Positions 11,028-20,310 of a DNA stretch of 64,000 bases are shown here, in pieces. Positions within the stretch are counted from its first letter, which is position 1; each line of letters starts with the position of its first letter. Origin of the DNA: Brucella rhizosphaerae (lineage in GTDB: Bacteria; Pseudomonadota; Alphaproteobacteria; Rhizobiales; Rhizobiaceae). The DNA is taken from assembly GCF_002252475.1 (NCBI RefSeq), contig NZ_NNRK01000034.1:248001-312000 (forward strand). Direction: 5' to 3'. Position numbers and translations under genes: made by a program. The notes under the pieces are model-generated. The model searched no databases and was not told the origin of the DNA. It saw only the letters and a program-made list of their open reading frames with translations.

Positions 11028-11483
11028 TCAAATGTCCGTGACTTCGTTGCTGTCGTTCTTTTTGCGTGTCGCTGGCGTCCGTTTGCCGGAGGCTTTGCGT
11101 TCAGCCATGAAGCGGTCGAACTCTTCCTTGTCGCGAGCACGGCGCAGTTCTGCTGCATAGGCTTCAAAATCGGCGCGTGATTCTTCCAGCCTGCGGCGTT
11201 CTTCTGCCAGGCGGTCGAGTTCTTCCCGGCGCCATTCGTCAAAAGCTGCGTTGCCGGTTGTGCCACCAAAGCCGAAGCTTTCGCTCTTGCCACAGTTGCG
11301 GAACGAGCCGAACATCGAGTCGGTCTTTTCGTTCACGCTGCGTTTGAAATCACCGAGACGGTCGCCCCAGATGATATAAGCGAGCATGGCGAGACCCAGC
11401 GGCCAGAAGAAAATGAAACCCAACACCATCAGCGCGATTGTCGCTGGCGTCCATGCTGGGCGGATCAATGCGGAATTGGTCAT
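11028..11483 (-). CDS. DUF2852 domain protein, probable inner-membrane protein
   Basis: Protein of 151 aa. One or two N-terminal hydrophobic segments (about residues 12-40, IALMVLGFIFFWPLGLAML) are followed by a long charged region rich in Glu, Arg and Lys with coiled-coil character (LDRLAEERRRLEESRADFE). This is the layout of the Rhizobiales DUF2852 family, whose function is unknown. The C-terminus ends in a basic stretch, GKRTPATRKKN. It is monocistronic, with terminator hairpins downstream. Confidence 0.82.
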   Translation of the reverse strand: MTNSALIRPAWTPATIALMVLGFIFFWPLGLAMLAYIIWGDRLGDFKRSVNEKTDSMFGSFRNCGKSESFGFGGTTGNAAFDEWRREELDRLAEERRRLEESRADFEAYAAELRRARDKEEFDRFMAERKASGKRTPATRKKNDSNEVTDI

Positions 11484-11609
11484 GGTATAACTCCGTGAAA
11501 TCTTGGCCGATTGTTAATCTCCCGGCTTGATTTTGAGGTGGTGAACCAATTGCGGCATTTCAAGAATATGGCTCTCGGATTCCCGCAATGCGGGAGCTAA
11601 CCAATGTGA

Positions 11610-12761
11610 TTATCTCGCAATTTTTTTACGCAAATGTTCGAGGATGGCCACACCAAGCCCCGCCAGAAGCGCCCAGAAGGCTGAGCCTACGCCGAAAAAG
11701 GCGATGCCGGAGGCCGTCACTGCGAAGGTTATCACCGCTGCAAGCCGCTCTTCTTCGTGTTTAAGAGCCAGCGACATTGCATTGATGAACGGACCCGTCA
11801 GGGCAAGACCTGCCACCAATGCGATGAGTGTTGTGGGCAGCACTGCGAAGATCGCAACCAGAGATGCGCCGAACAAGGCGAAAATTACATAGATTGCTGC
11901 ATAGACAGGACCGGTCAGCCAGCGCTTTGCATGATCGGGATGAGCATCCGGGCCAGTGCACAGTGCTGCAGAAATGGCAGCAAGATTGCTGGTTCCGGCA
12001 CCGAACGGGGCTGAAAGCAGGGAGAAAAGACCTGTGACCTGCAAGGAGGCGCTGGTCGGAGGCTCGTAGCCTGAGGCGCGCAATACGGCAAAGCCCGGCA
12101 GGTTCTGTGATGCCATGGTGACGATATAGAGTGGTAGCGCCAAAGCGATGATCGCGCCCATGTGAAATTCAGGCCAGATCAGTGTCAGCGTCGAGATTTC
12201 CGGTGCAGGCAATTGTGGCGCGCGACCTGATAAGAGCGCGTAAGTCATGCCGATTACCAGCACCGCAATCACAGCGAGAGACGGGTTAAACAGGCGGATC
12301 ACGAAAAACAGAGCCACCAGAGGCAGCACGAAAGCCGGGTCGAGCGACACAGTCTTTGCAGCCGCAATGACGAAACTCAGCAACACGCCTGCCAGCATGC
12401 CCGATGCGACAGATGTCGGAATGCACGATACCAGTGTCGAGAGCTGCCGGATCAGTCCGGTCAGGATGAGGGCAATGGCTGCCACAATGAAAGCGCCAAC
12501 GGCTTCCGGCATGGTGAAACCAACGCTTGCACCAATAAGTGCCAGGCCCGGCGTCGACCACGCTCCGATAATCGGCATTTTATATCGAATACTCAGCCAT
12601 GCGGATGAGGCGGCAATTGCCAGACAAACCGCTGTTACCCAGCTCGCGGTTTGCGCCTGCGTTGCACCAAGTGCATTTGCTGCTGCAATGATGAGAGCCA
12701 GCGTCGAGCCAAAACCGACGATTGCTGCGACTGCTGAAGATGCAAAGACCGAAAAGCGCAT
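11610..12761 (-). CDS. BenE-type benzoate/H+ symporter family transporter
   Basis: Protein of 383 aa with about 11-12 hydrophobic segments spread over the whole length. The family-typical TMASQNLPGFAVLRASGY and SAPFGAGTSNLAAISAALC are present near residues 215-265. BenE members are proton-coupled importers of benzoate-like aromatic acids at the inner membrane. No benzoate catabolic genes are in the window, so the real substrate may differ. It begins three bases after the alpha/beta hydrolase stop, suggesting a two-gene operon. Confidence 0.88.
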   Translation of the reverse strand: MRFSVFASSAVAAIVGFGSTLALIIAAANALGATQAQTASWVTAVCLAIAASSAWLSIRYKMPIIGAWSTPGLALIGASVGFTMPEAVGAFIVAAIALILTGLIRQLSTLVSCIPTSVASGMLAGVLLSFVIAAAKTVSLDPAFVLPLVALFFVIRLFNPSLAVIAVLVIGMTYALLSGRAPQLPAPEISTLTLIWPEFHMGAIIALALPLYIVTMASQNLPGFAVLRASGYEPPTSASLQVTGLFSLLSAPFGAGTSNLAAISAALCTGPDAHPDHAKRWLTGPVYAAIYVIFALFGASLVAIFAVLPTTLIALVAGLALTGPFINAMSLALKHEEERLAAVITFAVTASGIAFFGVGSAFWALLAGLGVAILEHLRKKIAR

Positions 12762-12764
12762 GGA

Positions 12765-13556
12765 TTATTCCTTGCCAGACACTAGGCCAGCAACACGTTC
12801 GGCCAGACTGGAAACAGTTCGGATCAGCAAATCAAGGTCCTGCGGGCGGGACAGTCGATGATCGCCATCACGAACCAGCGTCAGCGTCACATCATCAACC
12901 GGCAAATGCTCGACCAGCTTCAACACATGCTGATAGGGTACGGCCTCATCCAGCATACCCTGAAGAATATGAACCGGGCAGCCTGTCTCGATGATTCCCT
13001 TCAGAACCAGATTCTGGCGACCATCTTCGATCAGAGTGCGCGTGTAGATATATGGATTGGGCGAATATTCCGAAGGTTCCTCGAAGTAACCCTTTTCGAC
13101 GAGATCACGCTTTTGTGCTTCCGTCAGCGACGGTTCCACGAGTTCGGCGGTGAAATCAGGTGCTGGTGCGATCAGAACGATTCCTGCTGGTGAGTTACCA
13201 GCCTTTTTCAGCTCCTGCGCCATGCGCAGCGCAATCCATCCGCCCATGGATGAACCGACAAGAATTTGCGGGCCTTGCGCATATTTCGCATAGACAGCGA
13301 GGCTTTCATCGAGCCAGCGCGAAATCGTTCCCTGATTGAAGTCGCCACCCGACTCACCATGGCCCGAATAATCGAGGCGAAGCGCCGGATGCCCGGTCTT
13401 TTGAGCCCATTCGTCGAGAACAACTGCCTTTGTGCCCAGCATGTCGGAGCGATAACCACCAAGCCAGACGACCCCCGGAGCCTTGCGTCCCGGCCTGTGG
13501 CGGACAGCAATATTGGCCCCGTTCACGTCGATAAAGTCTGGCTGTGCTTCGCTCAT
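12765..13556 (-). CDS. Alpha/beta hydrolase
   Basis: Protein of 263 aa with the alpha/beta-hydrolase fold. The oxyanion-region motif VWLGGYRSDM is near residue 30, and the nucleophile elbow ILVGSSMGGW near residue 100. An Asp (MLDEAVPY) and a final His (RDGDHRLSR) complete the triad. Family members are esterases, acyl-protein thioesterases or peptidases, and nothing here fixes the substrate. The start MSEAQPDFIDV follows a GGGAG site; the open frame to 13616 is not needed. It is probably cotranscribed with the BenE-type transporter. Confidence 0.85.
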   Translation of the reverse strand: MSEAQPDFIDVNGANIAVRHRPGRKAPGVVWLGGYRSDMLGTKAVVLDEWAQKTGHPALRLDYSGHGESGGDFNQGTISRWLDESLAVYAKYAQGPQILVGSSMGGWIALRMAQELKKAGNSPAGIVLIAPAPDFTAELVEPSLTEAQKRDLVEKGYFEEPSEYSPNPYIYTRTLIEDGRQNLVLKGIIETGCPVHILQGMLDEAVPYQHVLKLVEHLPVDDVTLTLVRDGDHRLSRPQDLDLLIRTVSSLAERVAGLVSGKE

Positions 13557-13868
13557 TTTCCGTCTCCCGTTTGCTCGGCCCAATTGCTTAGAGGAGTAGT
13601 CACTCTGATTTGCCACTTATGTCACTATGGGAAAAGTCACCTGCCTTCCAGCCCCTTGAATTATTGGGAAATGTGACCGATATGTCGCTGGCCCCCTAAG
13701 GAAATGCGAGTTTATTCAGCCGGGGGTGATTTTACTCTTCAAAGATGCTATTGACTTTACCGCTCGCTTGACCACATTTCCGCGTTAAACTGCGGTTTGA
13801 TGGGGGAAAGCCGTCGCGGGCTACGAAATTAAACCGCTGTTGACGTTAATAATCAGGAGATAACGACC

Positions 13869-14405
13869 ATTCGCCGACCGTTCAGAGCGACGCCGGTCCA
13901 GAAAGACGGACCGCGCTCCAACCGTGATATCCGGGTTCCCCGGGTCCAGCTCATCGATGCCGAAGGCCACAACCATGGCAGCATCCCGACGCAGGAAGCA
14001 ATTGCAATGGCTGAGGAAGCCGGTCTCGATCTCGTTGAGATCGTGCCGAACGCCGAGCCACCTGTCTGCAAGATCGTGGATCTTGGCAAGCTGAAGTATC
14101 AGAATCAGAAAAAAGCCTCCGAAGCGCGCAAGAAGCAGAAAACGGTCGAAATCAAGGAAATCAAGATGCGACCGAACATCGACACTCATGACTATGAAGT
14201 GAAGATGAAGGCTGCACAGCGTTTCTTCGAAGAAGGCGACAAGGTCAAGGTTACGCTTCGTTTCCGTGGCCGTGAAATGGCCCACCAGGAGCTCGGTATG
14301 AAGCTTCTGTTGCGTGTGAAGGAAGACACCGTTGAAATCGCAAAGGTGGAATCCGAGCCAAGGCTCGAAGGCCGCCAGATGATGATGGTGTTGGCTCCGC
14401 GCTAA
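13869..14405 (+). CDS. infC: Translation initiation factor IF-3, ATT start codon
   Basis: Protein of 178 aa if translation starts at the non-standard ATT at 13869. A strong AGGAGA site lies at 13854-13859, and no stop interrupts the frame between there and the first in-frame ATG at 14007. The ATT start restores the complete N-domain ([17 protein letters not shown]), which a start at 14007 would cut off. The N- and C-domains and the basic linker ([14 protein letters not shown]) are intact. IF-3 binds the 30S subunit and rejects non-initiator tRNA and non-standard start codons; an ATT start lets it limit its own translation, as in E. coli. A terminator follows the gene. Confidence 0.95.
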   Translation: MRRPFRATPVQKDGPRSNRDIRVPRVQLIDAEGHNHGSIPTQEAIAMAEEAGLDLVEIVPNAEPPVCKIVDLGKLKYQNQKKASEARKKQKTVEIKEIKMRPNIDTHDYEVKMKAAQRFFEEGDKVKVTLRFRGREMAHQELGMKLLLRVKEDTVEIAKVESEPRLEGRQMMMVLAPR

Positions 14406-14429
14406 CAATAAATTGCTGCCTTTGAAAAG

Positions 14430-14449
14430 CCGCCTTCGGGCGGTTTTTC
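14430..14449 (+). terminator. Rho-independent terminator of infC
   Basis: CCGCC and GGCGG pair around a TTCG tetraloop and are followed by five T residues. Confidence 0.88.
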
Positions 14450-14454
14450 TTTTC

Positions 14455-14640
14455 ATAGTGATCTGATTCCGACATTCGCATCACTGAACGACAAGCATCG
14501 GACAAATGTCGGAATCGCACGGACCGCTAGCAAGTTTAGGTATCTGGTGGTTGTTTGGAATTTGGCCTTTGAAATAGCATTTCGGGCAGCCGGGTTTCAA
14601 ACGTTAAAAGCAATCCACTGGATCAACCCTCTTTCAGAGA
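14455..14640. repeat. Dispersed palindromic repeat (family C), copy 1
   Basis: A perfect 12-bp inverted repeat, GATTCCGACATT, lies at 14465-14476 and 14505-14516. It is followed by GGACCGCTAGCAAGTTT and a second arm with TTCAAACGT and CAATCCAC. The same ordered blocks recur at 34194-34360. It contains no gene. Confidence 0.7.
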
Positions 14641-14645
14641 TCAAG

Positions 14646-15260
14646 ATGAAAACACTGGGCGAACTGGGAAAATATCAGCAACGACGTCGTCTTGCGATTG
14701 CCATTGTCATCGGGCTTCTTGTGGTTGCGCTGTTGTTTGTGCGTTCACAATCGACAGGTCATATGCATGAATATATCGAGTCCTTCGGCATAAGCCTTAT
14801 CGTTGCAGCGATTATTGGCCGTATGTGGTGCACGCTCTATATCGGCGGACGTAAGAGCGCGGAAATCGTGCAAAGCGGCCCCTATTCCATCACGCGCAAT
14901 CCACTTTATGTGTTCAGCGCCATCGGTGCCATCGGCATCGGCGCGCAGACAGGAAGCCTTATCATTGCACTGGGTTTTGGTGCTCTGTGTTATCTGGCTT
15001 TTGCCACTGTCATTCGGACCGAAGAGAAATTTCTCAGGGCGAATTTCGGAAAGCCTTATGAGGCCTATTGCGCAAGTGTGCCCCGATTCTTTCCAAAGTT
15101 CTCATTGTTCCGTGACGATAAGGAGCTTCTGGTTAAGCCTGATCGCATTTATCGCACCTTTACGGACGGACTTGTGTTTTTCGTGGCCTACCCTTTCTTT
15201 GAATTCATAGAATATCTTCAGAACGTCGGCACATTGCCGGTTCTTTTGCGCCTTTATTGA
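14646..15260 (+). CDS. Isoprenylcysteine carboxyl methyltransferase family protein
   Basis: Protein of 204 aa with several hydrophobic segments. A C-terminal region typical of the ICMT/phospholipid methyltransferase superfamily is present: GPYSITRNPLYVFS and RTEEKFLRANFGKPYEAYC, which bind S-adenosylmethionine at the membrane. Bacterial members methylate isoprenoid-like or lipid acceptors, and the acceptor here is unknown. The start ATG at 14646 follows an AGAGATCAAG stretch; the upstream in-frame region to 14547 is inside a repeat. It sits between infC and rpmI, which are neighbours in many bacteria. Confidence 0.82.
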   Translation: MKTLGELGKYQQRRRLAIAIVIGLLVVALLFVRSQSTGHMHEYIESFGISLIVAAIIGRMWCTLYIGGRKSAEIVQSGPYSITRNPLYVFSAIGAIGIGAQTGSLIIALGFGALCYLAFATVIRTEEKFLRANFGKPYEAYCASVPRFFPKFSLFRDDKELLVKPDRIYRTFTDGLVFFVAYPFFEFIEYLQNVGTLPVLLRLY

Positions 15261-15461
15261 TGGTTCGGTTGCAATCCAGCCAGATTCAAGCAGATTCTGG
15301 CCAATTCGGGCATTGCGTTTTTCGGGCTTTCAGCCTATAAGGCCGCGTTCGAACCGCCCGGCAGGGCATGCCGTGGCGGTTTCGTATGCTTTTCGGACTT
15401 GGTCGGTCCGGAAGTAAAAACAAGGTTCTTTGTCAGTCACAAGCACAGGCGCCTTTCAAAT

Positions 15462-15505
15462 AAGAGGCGTGGAATGCCGAAGGCATGACAGGGATCGTAA
15501 AACAG
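15462..15505 (+). promoter_or_regulatory. rpmI leader element with hairpin, related to the pheS leader repeats
   Basis: The unit begins AAGAGGCGTGGA, continues with a hairpin of ATGCC and GGCAT around GAA, then GACAGGG, and ends in AAAACAGGAG, which supplies the rpmI ribosome site. The same pattern occurs in tandem before pheS, with a different but still paired stem (GTGCT/AGCAC). Confidence 0.55.
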
Positions 15506-15515
15506 GAGTAGCAAA

Positions 15516-15716
15516 ATGCCCAAGATGAAGACCAAATCGGCTGCTAAGAAGCGGTTCAAAATTACTGGCACTGGCAAAGTTGTAGCTGCGGCTGCCGGCA
15601 AGCGCCATGGCATGATCAAGCGCTCGAACAAGTTCATTCGCGATGCACGCGGCACCATGGTGCTCTCGGACGCAGATGCGAAGATCGTAAAACAGTTCCT
15701 GCCTAACGGCCTCTAA
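15516..15716 (+). CDS. rpmI: 50S ribosomal protein L35
   Basis: Protein of 66 aa, the standard length for bacterial L35. It begins [20 protein letters not shown], is very basic, and ends in KQFLPNGL. L35 belongs to the large subunit. An AGGAG site lies nine bases or less before the ATG. It is followed by rplT after 29 bases, the usual rpmI-rplT pair. Upstream lies an unusual leader element shared with pheS. Confidence 0.98.
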   Translation: MPKMKTKSAAKKRFKITGTGKVVAAAAGKRHGMIKRSNKFIRDARGTMVLSDADAKIVKQFLPNGL

Positions 15717-15745
15717 GCCGTCTATCCTTGTAAGGAGATCATAAC

Positions 15746-16150
15746 ATGGCACGTGTAAAACGCGGCGTAACTTCCCACGCCAAGCACAAAAAAGTTCTCG
15801 ATCAGGCTTCCGGTTTTCGTGGCCGTCGTAAAAATACAATCCGCACCGCTAAGGCTGCTGTAGATCGTTCGAAGCAGTATGCTTACCGCGATCGCAAGAA
15901 CCGCAAGCGTACGTTCCGCGCTCTCTGGATTCAGCGTATCAATGCTGCTGTTCGTGAGCACGGCCTGACTTACGGCCGCTTCATTGATGGTCTTGGCAAA
16001 GCAGGTATCGAGATCGACCGTAAGGTTCTTTCCGACATCGCAATCCATGAACCTGATGCGTTCGGTGTGCTGATTGCTTCTGCTAAGAAGGCACTAGAGT
16101 ACCTCAAGGGTACAGAGACGCCAAACGCTTTTGAAGGCGCTGTTCGTTAA
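15746..16150 (+). CDS. rplT: 50S ribosomal protein L20
   Basis: Protein of 134 aa beginning [18 protein letters not shown], the L20 signature, with the central [21 protein letters not shown]20 binds 23S rRNA early in large-subunit assembly and in many bacteria represses its own operon by binding mRNA. The ribosome site AAGGAGA precedes the ATG. The length is slightly above the ~118 aa E. coli form because of a C-terminal extension common in alphaproteobacteria. A GC-rich terminator follows. Confidence 0.98.
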   Translation: MARVKRGVTSHAKHKKVLDQASGFRGRRKNTIRTAKAAVDRSKQYAYRDRKNRKRTFRALWIQRINAAVREHGLTYGRFIDGLGKAGIEIDRKVLSDIAIHEPDAFGVLIASAKKALEYLKGTETPNAFEGAVR

Positions 16151-16186
16151 GCCAGCCCTTCCCGAAGTGACATTTTGATTTTGGGA

Positions 16187-16217
16187 ACCCGCGCTGGCTC
16201 GGCTGGCGCGGGTTTTT
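16187..16217 (+). terminator. Rho-independent terminator of rpmI-rplT
   Basis: ACCCGCGC at 16187-16194 pairs with GCGCGGGT at 16206-16213, followed by a T run. Confidence 0.82.
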
Positions 16218-16254
16218 CTTTCGTATCTGGCGTCCGCTGCAAATATCACGGATC

Positions 16255-16373
16255 AAGAGGCACGACAGGGAAGCAAAACAAGAGGCCTGAATAAGAGGCA
16301 TGGAGTGCTGCAAGCACGACAGGGAAGCTAAACAAGAGGCGTGGAGTGCTGCAAGCACGACAGGGACGTAAAT
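16255..16373 (+). repeat. Tandem leader repeats before pheS
   Basis: Two nearly identical 40-41-base units lie at 16293-16333 and 16334-16373. Each carries AAGAGGC(A/G)TGGA, a GTGCT-GCA-AGCAC hairpin, then GACAGGGA. A shortened unit without the hairpin lies at 16255-16279, and a fragment at 16280-16292. The last unit ends three bases before the pheS start. A variant with a compensated stem precedes rpmI. Confidence 0.8.
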
Positions 16374-16375
16374 AG

Positions 16376-17485
16376 ATGAGCGATCTTGAACAACTCGAAC
16401 AGACTATTCTTGGCGATATCGCTGCTGCAACTGACGAGCAGGCGATTGAAGCGGTGCGTGTGGCGAGCCTTGGCAAAAAAGGCACCATCTCTGAGAAGCT
16501 GAAAACATTGGGCTCCATGTCCCCTGAAGAGCGTCAGGCGCAGGGACCAGCTATCAATGGTTTGAAGAACCGGGTCACAGAAGCCCTGACTGAGCGCAAG
16601 ACAGAACTGCGCAAGCAAGCTATTGCAGCGCGTCTTGAGCGCGAAAAGGTCGATGTGACGTTGCCGGTACGCGAAAGCGCTGCATCGCGAGGCCGCATTC
16701 ACCCGATTTCTCAGGTTATCGACGAAATCACCGCAATCTTTGCCGATATGGGTTTTTCGATTGCCGAGGGTCCGGATGTCGAGACCGACTATTATAATTT
16801 CACGGCGCTGAACTTCCCCGAAGGCCATCCTGCGCGCGAAATGCACGACACGTTTTTCTTTAATGCAGACGAGAAGGGCGAGCGCAAGCTTCTGCGCACG
16901 CATACCTCTCCGGTGCAGGTACACACGATGGAGAAGTTCGCTGCCATCCGTGACAAGGAAGGCCGCGACGAACCGATCCGTATCGTCATTCCGGGCAAGA
17001 CCTACCGCATGGATTCCGACGCAACTCATTCGCCGATGTTTCATCAGGTCGAGGGTCTGGTCGTCGATAAGTCGGCTAATGTTGCCAATATGAAATGGGT
17101 TCTTGAAGAGTTCTGCAGGGCGTTCTTTGAAGTGCCATCGGTGACGATGCGCATGCGTCCAAGCTTCTTCCCCTTCACCGAACCTTCGGTGGAAGTGGAC
17201 ATTCAGTGCGACCGTTCTGGCCCGCATGTGAAATTTGGCGAAGGCAATGACTGGCTCGAAATTCTGGGCTGCGGCATGGTGCATCCAAATGTACTGCGCG
17301 CTTCTGGCTACGATCCGGACGTCTATCAGGGCTTCGCATGGGGCATGGGCATCGACCGCATCGCCATGTTGAAATATGGCATGCCCGATCTGCGCGCCTT
17401 CTTCGACGCCGATGTGCGCTGGATCAATCATTATGGTTTCCGTCCACTCGACATTCCGACGCTGTTCGGCGGTCTGAGCGCGTAA
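16376..17485 (+). CDS. pheS: Phenylalanine-tRNA ligase alpha subunit
   Basis: Protein of 369 aa. It is the catalytic class II synthetase subunit of the (alpha-beta)2 enzyme charging tRNA-Phe. It has an N-terminal coiled coil (residues ~1-90), motif 1 around [19 protein letters not shown], motif 2 near [10 protein letters not shown], and the conserved C-terminal [17 protein letters not shown]. The start ATG lies directly after the leader repeat, whose AGGG may serve as the ribosome site. pheT follows after 21 bases. Confidence 0.98.
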   Translation: MSDLEQLEQTILGDIAAATDEQAIEAVRVASLGKKGTISEKLKTLGSMSPEERQAQGPAINGLKNRVTEALTERKTELRKQAIAARLEREKVDVTLPVRESAASRGRIHPISQVIDEITAIFADMGFSIAEGPDVETDYYNFTALNFPEGHPAREMHDTFFFNADEKGERKLLRTHTSPVQVHTMEKFAAIRDKEGRDEPIRIVIPGKTYRMDSDATHSPMFHQVEGLVVDKSANVANMKWVLEEFCRAFFEVPSVTMRMRPSFFPFTEPSVEVDIQCDRSGPHVKFGEGNDWLEILGCGMVHPNVLRASGYDPDVYQGFAWGMGIDRIAMLKYGMPDLRAFFDADVRWINHYGFRPLDIPTLFGGLSA

Positions 17486-17506
17486 AGACAGGAAAGGAAT
17501 AAAGAA

Positions 17507-19921
17507 ATGAAATTCACACTTTCCTGGCTCAAGGATCACCTTGAAACTGACGCGACGCTTGCTGAGATCGTTGAGAAGCTGACCGATATCGGTCTGGAAG
17601 TGGACGGGGTTGATGACCGCGCCGCTTTCAAGGCATTCAAGGTTGCCAGGGTTCTGACTGCCGTTCAGCATCCTGATGCGGACAAGCTGCGCGTTCTCTC
17701 GGTTGATACGGGCGAAGGCCAGCCGGTTCAGGTCGTTTGCGGTGCACCAAATGCACGCGCCGGTCTTGTCGGCGTTCTGGGCCGTCCTGGCGATTACGTA
17801 CCGGGCCTTGATGTGACGTTGTCGGTCGGCAAAATCCGTGGTGTTGAAAGCTTTGGCATGATGTGCTCCGAGCGTGAGCTTGAGCTTTCTGAAGAGCATG
17901 ATGGCATTATCGATCTGCCTGATGATGTTCCGGTCGGAACGAGCTTTGCCGCCTATATGGGCCTCGATGATCCGATCATCGAAATCGGCCTCACACCGAA
18001 CCGTGCCGACTGCACAGGCATTCGCGGTATCGCGCGCGATCTGGCAGCTGCTGGTCTTGGCACGCTCAAGAACCTTGATGCAGAACCTGTAAAGGGTGAA
18101 GGCGAGACACCGGTTAAGGTGGTTCTCGACCAGAATGCGGAAAACCCGTTCTGTACGGGTTTTGCACTGCGTCTGGTCAAGGGTGTCAAGAACGGTCCAA
18201 GCCCGAAATGGATGCAGCATCGTCTTAAGGCTATCGGTCTGCGCCCGATCAATGCACTGGTGGACATCACCAATTACGTGACGTTTGATCTCGGCCGTCC
18301 GCTGCACGTTTTCGATGCGGCCAAGGTCAAGGGTAATTTGACAGTCCGTGCGGCCAAGGATGGCGAAACCATTCTCGGTCTCGACCAGCGTGAATATAAG
18401 TTCAAGCCGGGCATGTATGTGATCGCCGATGAAAACGGTCCCGAATCGATTGCCGGTATTATGGGCGGCGAGCATTCGGGTTGCGATGAAAACACCGTTG
18501 ATGTGCTGATTGAGTCCGCTCTGTGGGATCCGCGTATGATTGCACGCACGGGCCGCGAACTTGGTATCGTCACCGATGCGCGCTATCGTTTTGAGCGTGG
18601 CGTTGATCCGGAAATGATGGTTCCGGGTGCGGAAATTGCGACCAGGCTGGTTCTGGAACTCTGCGGTGGTCAGCCAACAGTTCTCGACGTGGTTGGTTAC
18701 AAGCCTTATCAGGCCCGTGTCATCGATTTCCCGATTGCGGAAGTCAAACGCCTCACCGGCATCGAAGTGCCTTATGATGCATCGTTCGATATCCTGAAGC
18801 GCCTCGGTTTTGGTGTTGAAGGCGATGGAAAAGTCATCAAGGCAAGCGTGCCAAGCTGGCGTGGCGACGTGGAAGGTAAGGCTGACCTCGTTGAAGAAGT
18901 CATGCGTATTCACGGCATCAACCAGATCGCGCCACAGCCGCTGCCAAATCATGGTGCGGTCAATGGCCGTATTCTGACGACGCTTCAGATCCGCACGCGT
19001 CTTGCCCGTCGCACACTTGCTTCACGTGGCATGATGGAAGCCGTGACCTATTCCTTCATTTCTGACGCGCAAGCCAAAGCCTTTGGCGGTGGCAAGCCAG
19101 AACTGAAGCTCGCCAATCCGATCGCAGCCGATATGTCGGATATGCGCCCTTCGCTTCTGCCGGGACTTTTGGCTGCCGCTCAGCGTAATGCAGATCGTGG
19201 TTTTGGCGATACGGCTCTGTTCGAGGTTTCGGGCATCTATGAAGGCGACAAGCCTGAACAGCAGCGTCGCGTGGCTGGCGGTATTCGCCGCGGCACCGCT
19301 GGTGTTGAAGGTTCGGGTCGTTTCTGGGCTGGCAATGCGACCACGGTTGGCGTCTTTGATGCCAAGGCCGATGCGCTGGCAGCACTTGAAGCTGCCGGTG
19401 CACCGGTTGACCGCGTCCAGATCGAAGCCGGGGCGCCTTCATGGTTCCACCCTGGACGTTCGGGCACTTTGAAGCTCGGACCGAAGGTCGTTCTCGGCTA
19501 TTTCGGCGAGTTCCATCCCGATACGCTTGAAGCACTCGACGTGTCAGGTGCGCTTTGCGGCTTTGAAGTCTATATCGATGCGATCCCTGAGCCGAAGGCC
19601 AAGGCAACCCGCACCAAGCCAGCTTTGAGCCTCTCGCAGTTCCAAAGCCTCAAGCGTGACTTTGCGTTTGTGGTGGATGCCAATGTCGAAGCTGGCAGTG
19701 TCGTGAAGGCGGTTTCATCTGCTGACAAGAAGCTGATCGCGGGCGTTCAGGTCTTCGATATCTTCACAGGCGCTTCGCTTGGAGAAGGAAAGAAGTCGAT
19801 CGCGGTTGAAGTGTTGTTGCAACCGCAGGATCGTACGCTGACGGATGAGGATCTTGAAACCTTGTCGAAGCAGGTGATCGCAAGTGTCACCAAGCAAACC
19901 GGCGGCGTCCTTCGCGGATAA
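17507..19921 (+). CDS. pheT: Phenylalanine-tRNA ligase beta subunit
   Basis: Protein of 804 aa. It starts [16 protein letters not shown], followed by the tRNA-binding OB fold (residues ~40-150, [17 protein letters not shown]), the B3/B4 editing domain ([19 protein letters not shown]), the B5 domain and the C-terminal anticodon-binding FDX-ACB domain ([11 protein letters not shown]). It partners with PheS and hydrolyses misacylated Tyr-tRNA-Phe. A GGAAAGGAA site lies upstream of the ATG. Confidence 0.98.
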   Translation: MKFTLSWLKDHLETDATLAEIVEKLTDIGLEVDGVDDRAAFKAFKVARVLTAVQHPDADKLRVLSVDTGEGQPVQVVCGAPNARAGLVGVLGRPGDYVPGLDVTLSVGKIRGVESFGMMCSERELELSEEHDGIIDLPDDVPVGTSFAAYMGLDDPIIEIGLTPNRADCTGIRGIARDLAAAGLGTLKNLDAEPVKGEGETPVKVVLDQNAENPFCTGFALRLVKGVKNGPSPKWMQHRLKAIGLRPINALVDITNYVTFDLGRPLHVFDAAKVKGNLTVRAAKDGETILGLDQREYKFKPGMYVIADENGPESIAGIMGGEHSGCDENTVDVLIESALWDPRMIARTGRELGIVTDARYRFERGVDPEMMVPGAEIATRLVLELCGGQPTVLDVVGYKPYQARVIDFPIAEVKRLTGIEVPYDASFDILKRLGFGVEGDGKVIKASVPSWRGDVEGKADLVEEVMRIHGINQIAPQPLPNHGAVNGRILTTLQIRTRLARRTLASRGMMEAVTYSFISDAQAKAFGGGKPELKLANPIAADMSDMRPSLLPGLLAAAQRNADRGFGDTALFEVSGIYEGDKPEQQRRVAGGIRRGTAGVEGSGRFWAGNATTVGVFDAKADALAALEAAGAPVDRVQIEAGAPSWFHPGRSGTLKLGPKVVLGYFGEFHPDTLEALDVSGALCGFEVYIDAIPEPKAKATRTKPALSLSQFQSLKRDFAFVVDANVEAGSVVKAVSSADKKLIAGVQVFDIFTGASLGEGKKSIAVEVLLQPQDRTLTDEDLETLSKQVIASVTKQTGGVLRG

Positions 19922-19930
19922 GTGTCATTG

Positions 19931-19960
19931 AAAAGCCCGGCTTTGAGCCGGGCTTTTTTT
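19931..19960. terminator. Rho-independent terminator of pheST
   Basis: AAAAGCCCGGCT pairs with AGCCGGGCTTTT, and the T run continues to 19960. The A-rich left flank lets it act also for the convergent minus-strand gene. Confidence 0.88.
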
Positions 19961-20310
19961 TAACCTCTCAGACCAATGCAGTTGCCCCACGGGTCTTTGA
20001 TCTGGCACATACGCAAACCATCCTGAATAGTCAGCGGTCCACGATAAAGCTTTCCGCCAATCGCAATGAAATGCGTGACTGATGTGTCGAAATCATCAAC
20101 ATGCCAGTAAACAATACTTCCCGCTGCACCAGATGCTACCTTTTCATCTGCCAGAACAATCTCCAGATCGACATTACCAATCTGCAGATAGCTGAAATCA
20201 AACGCCTCAAGATGTTTGAGGACAGCTTGAGGAAAGGCCTTGCTGTACCAGCCGATTGCAGCCTCGACATCGCTTACATGCACTAGAACCGCGGATATGA
20301 TGCCGGTCAT
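19960..20310 (-). CDS. VOC (glyoxalase/bleomycin-resistance fold) family protein
   Basis: Protein of 116 aa with the paired beta-alpha-beta-beta-beta modules of the vicinal-oxygen-chelate superfamily. MTGIISAVLVHVSDVEAAIG opens the first module, and the C-terminal MCQIKDPWGNCIGLRG is the common metal-site end with an Asp-Pro-(Trp)-Gly-Asn pattern. It could be a lyase, a dioxygenase-like protein or a drug-binding protein; the fold alone does not decide. It overlaps the tetR stop as ATGA, so the two are coupled and it is probably under TetR control. Confidence 0.85.
   Translation of the reverse strand: MTGIISAVLVHVSDVEAAIGWYSKAFPQAVLKHLEAFDFSYLQIGNVDLEIVLADEKVASGAAGSIVYWHVDDFDTSVTHFIAIGGKLYRGPLTIQDGLRMCQIKDPWGNCIGLRG

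Noticed and set aside
16255-16373. CRISPR-like array before pheS
   Set aside because: The repeats are directly adjacent with no unique spacers, and no cas gene is near; they are tandem leader units.
16328-18952. 874-codon minus-strand open frame opposite pheS and pheT
   Set aside because: It is the antisense of two certain genes with strong third-position bias; the predicted protein is Cys/His/Arg-rich and matches nothing recognisable.
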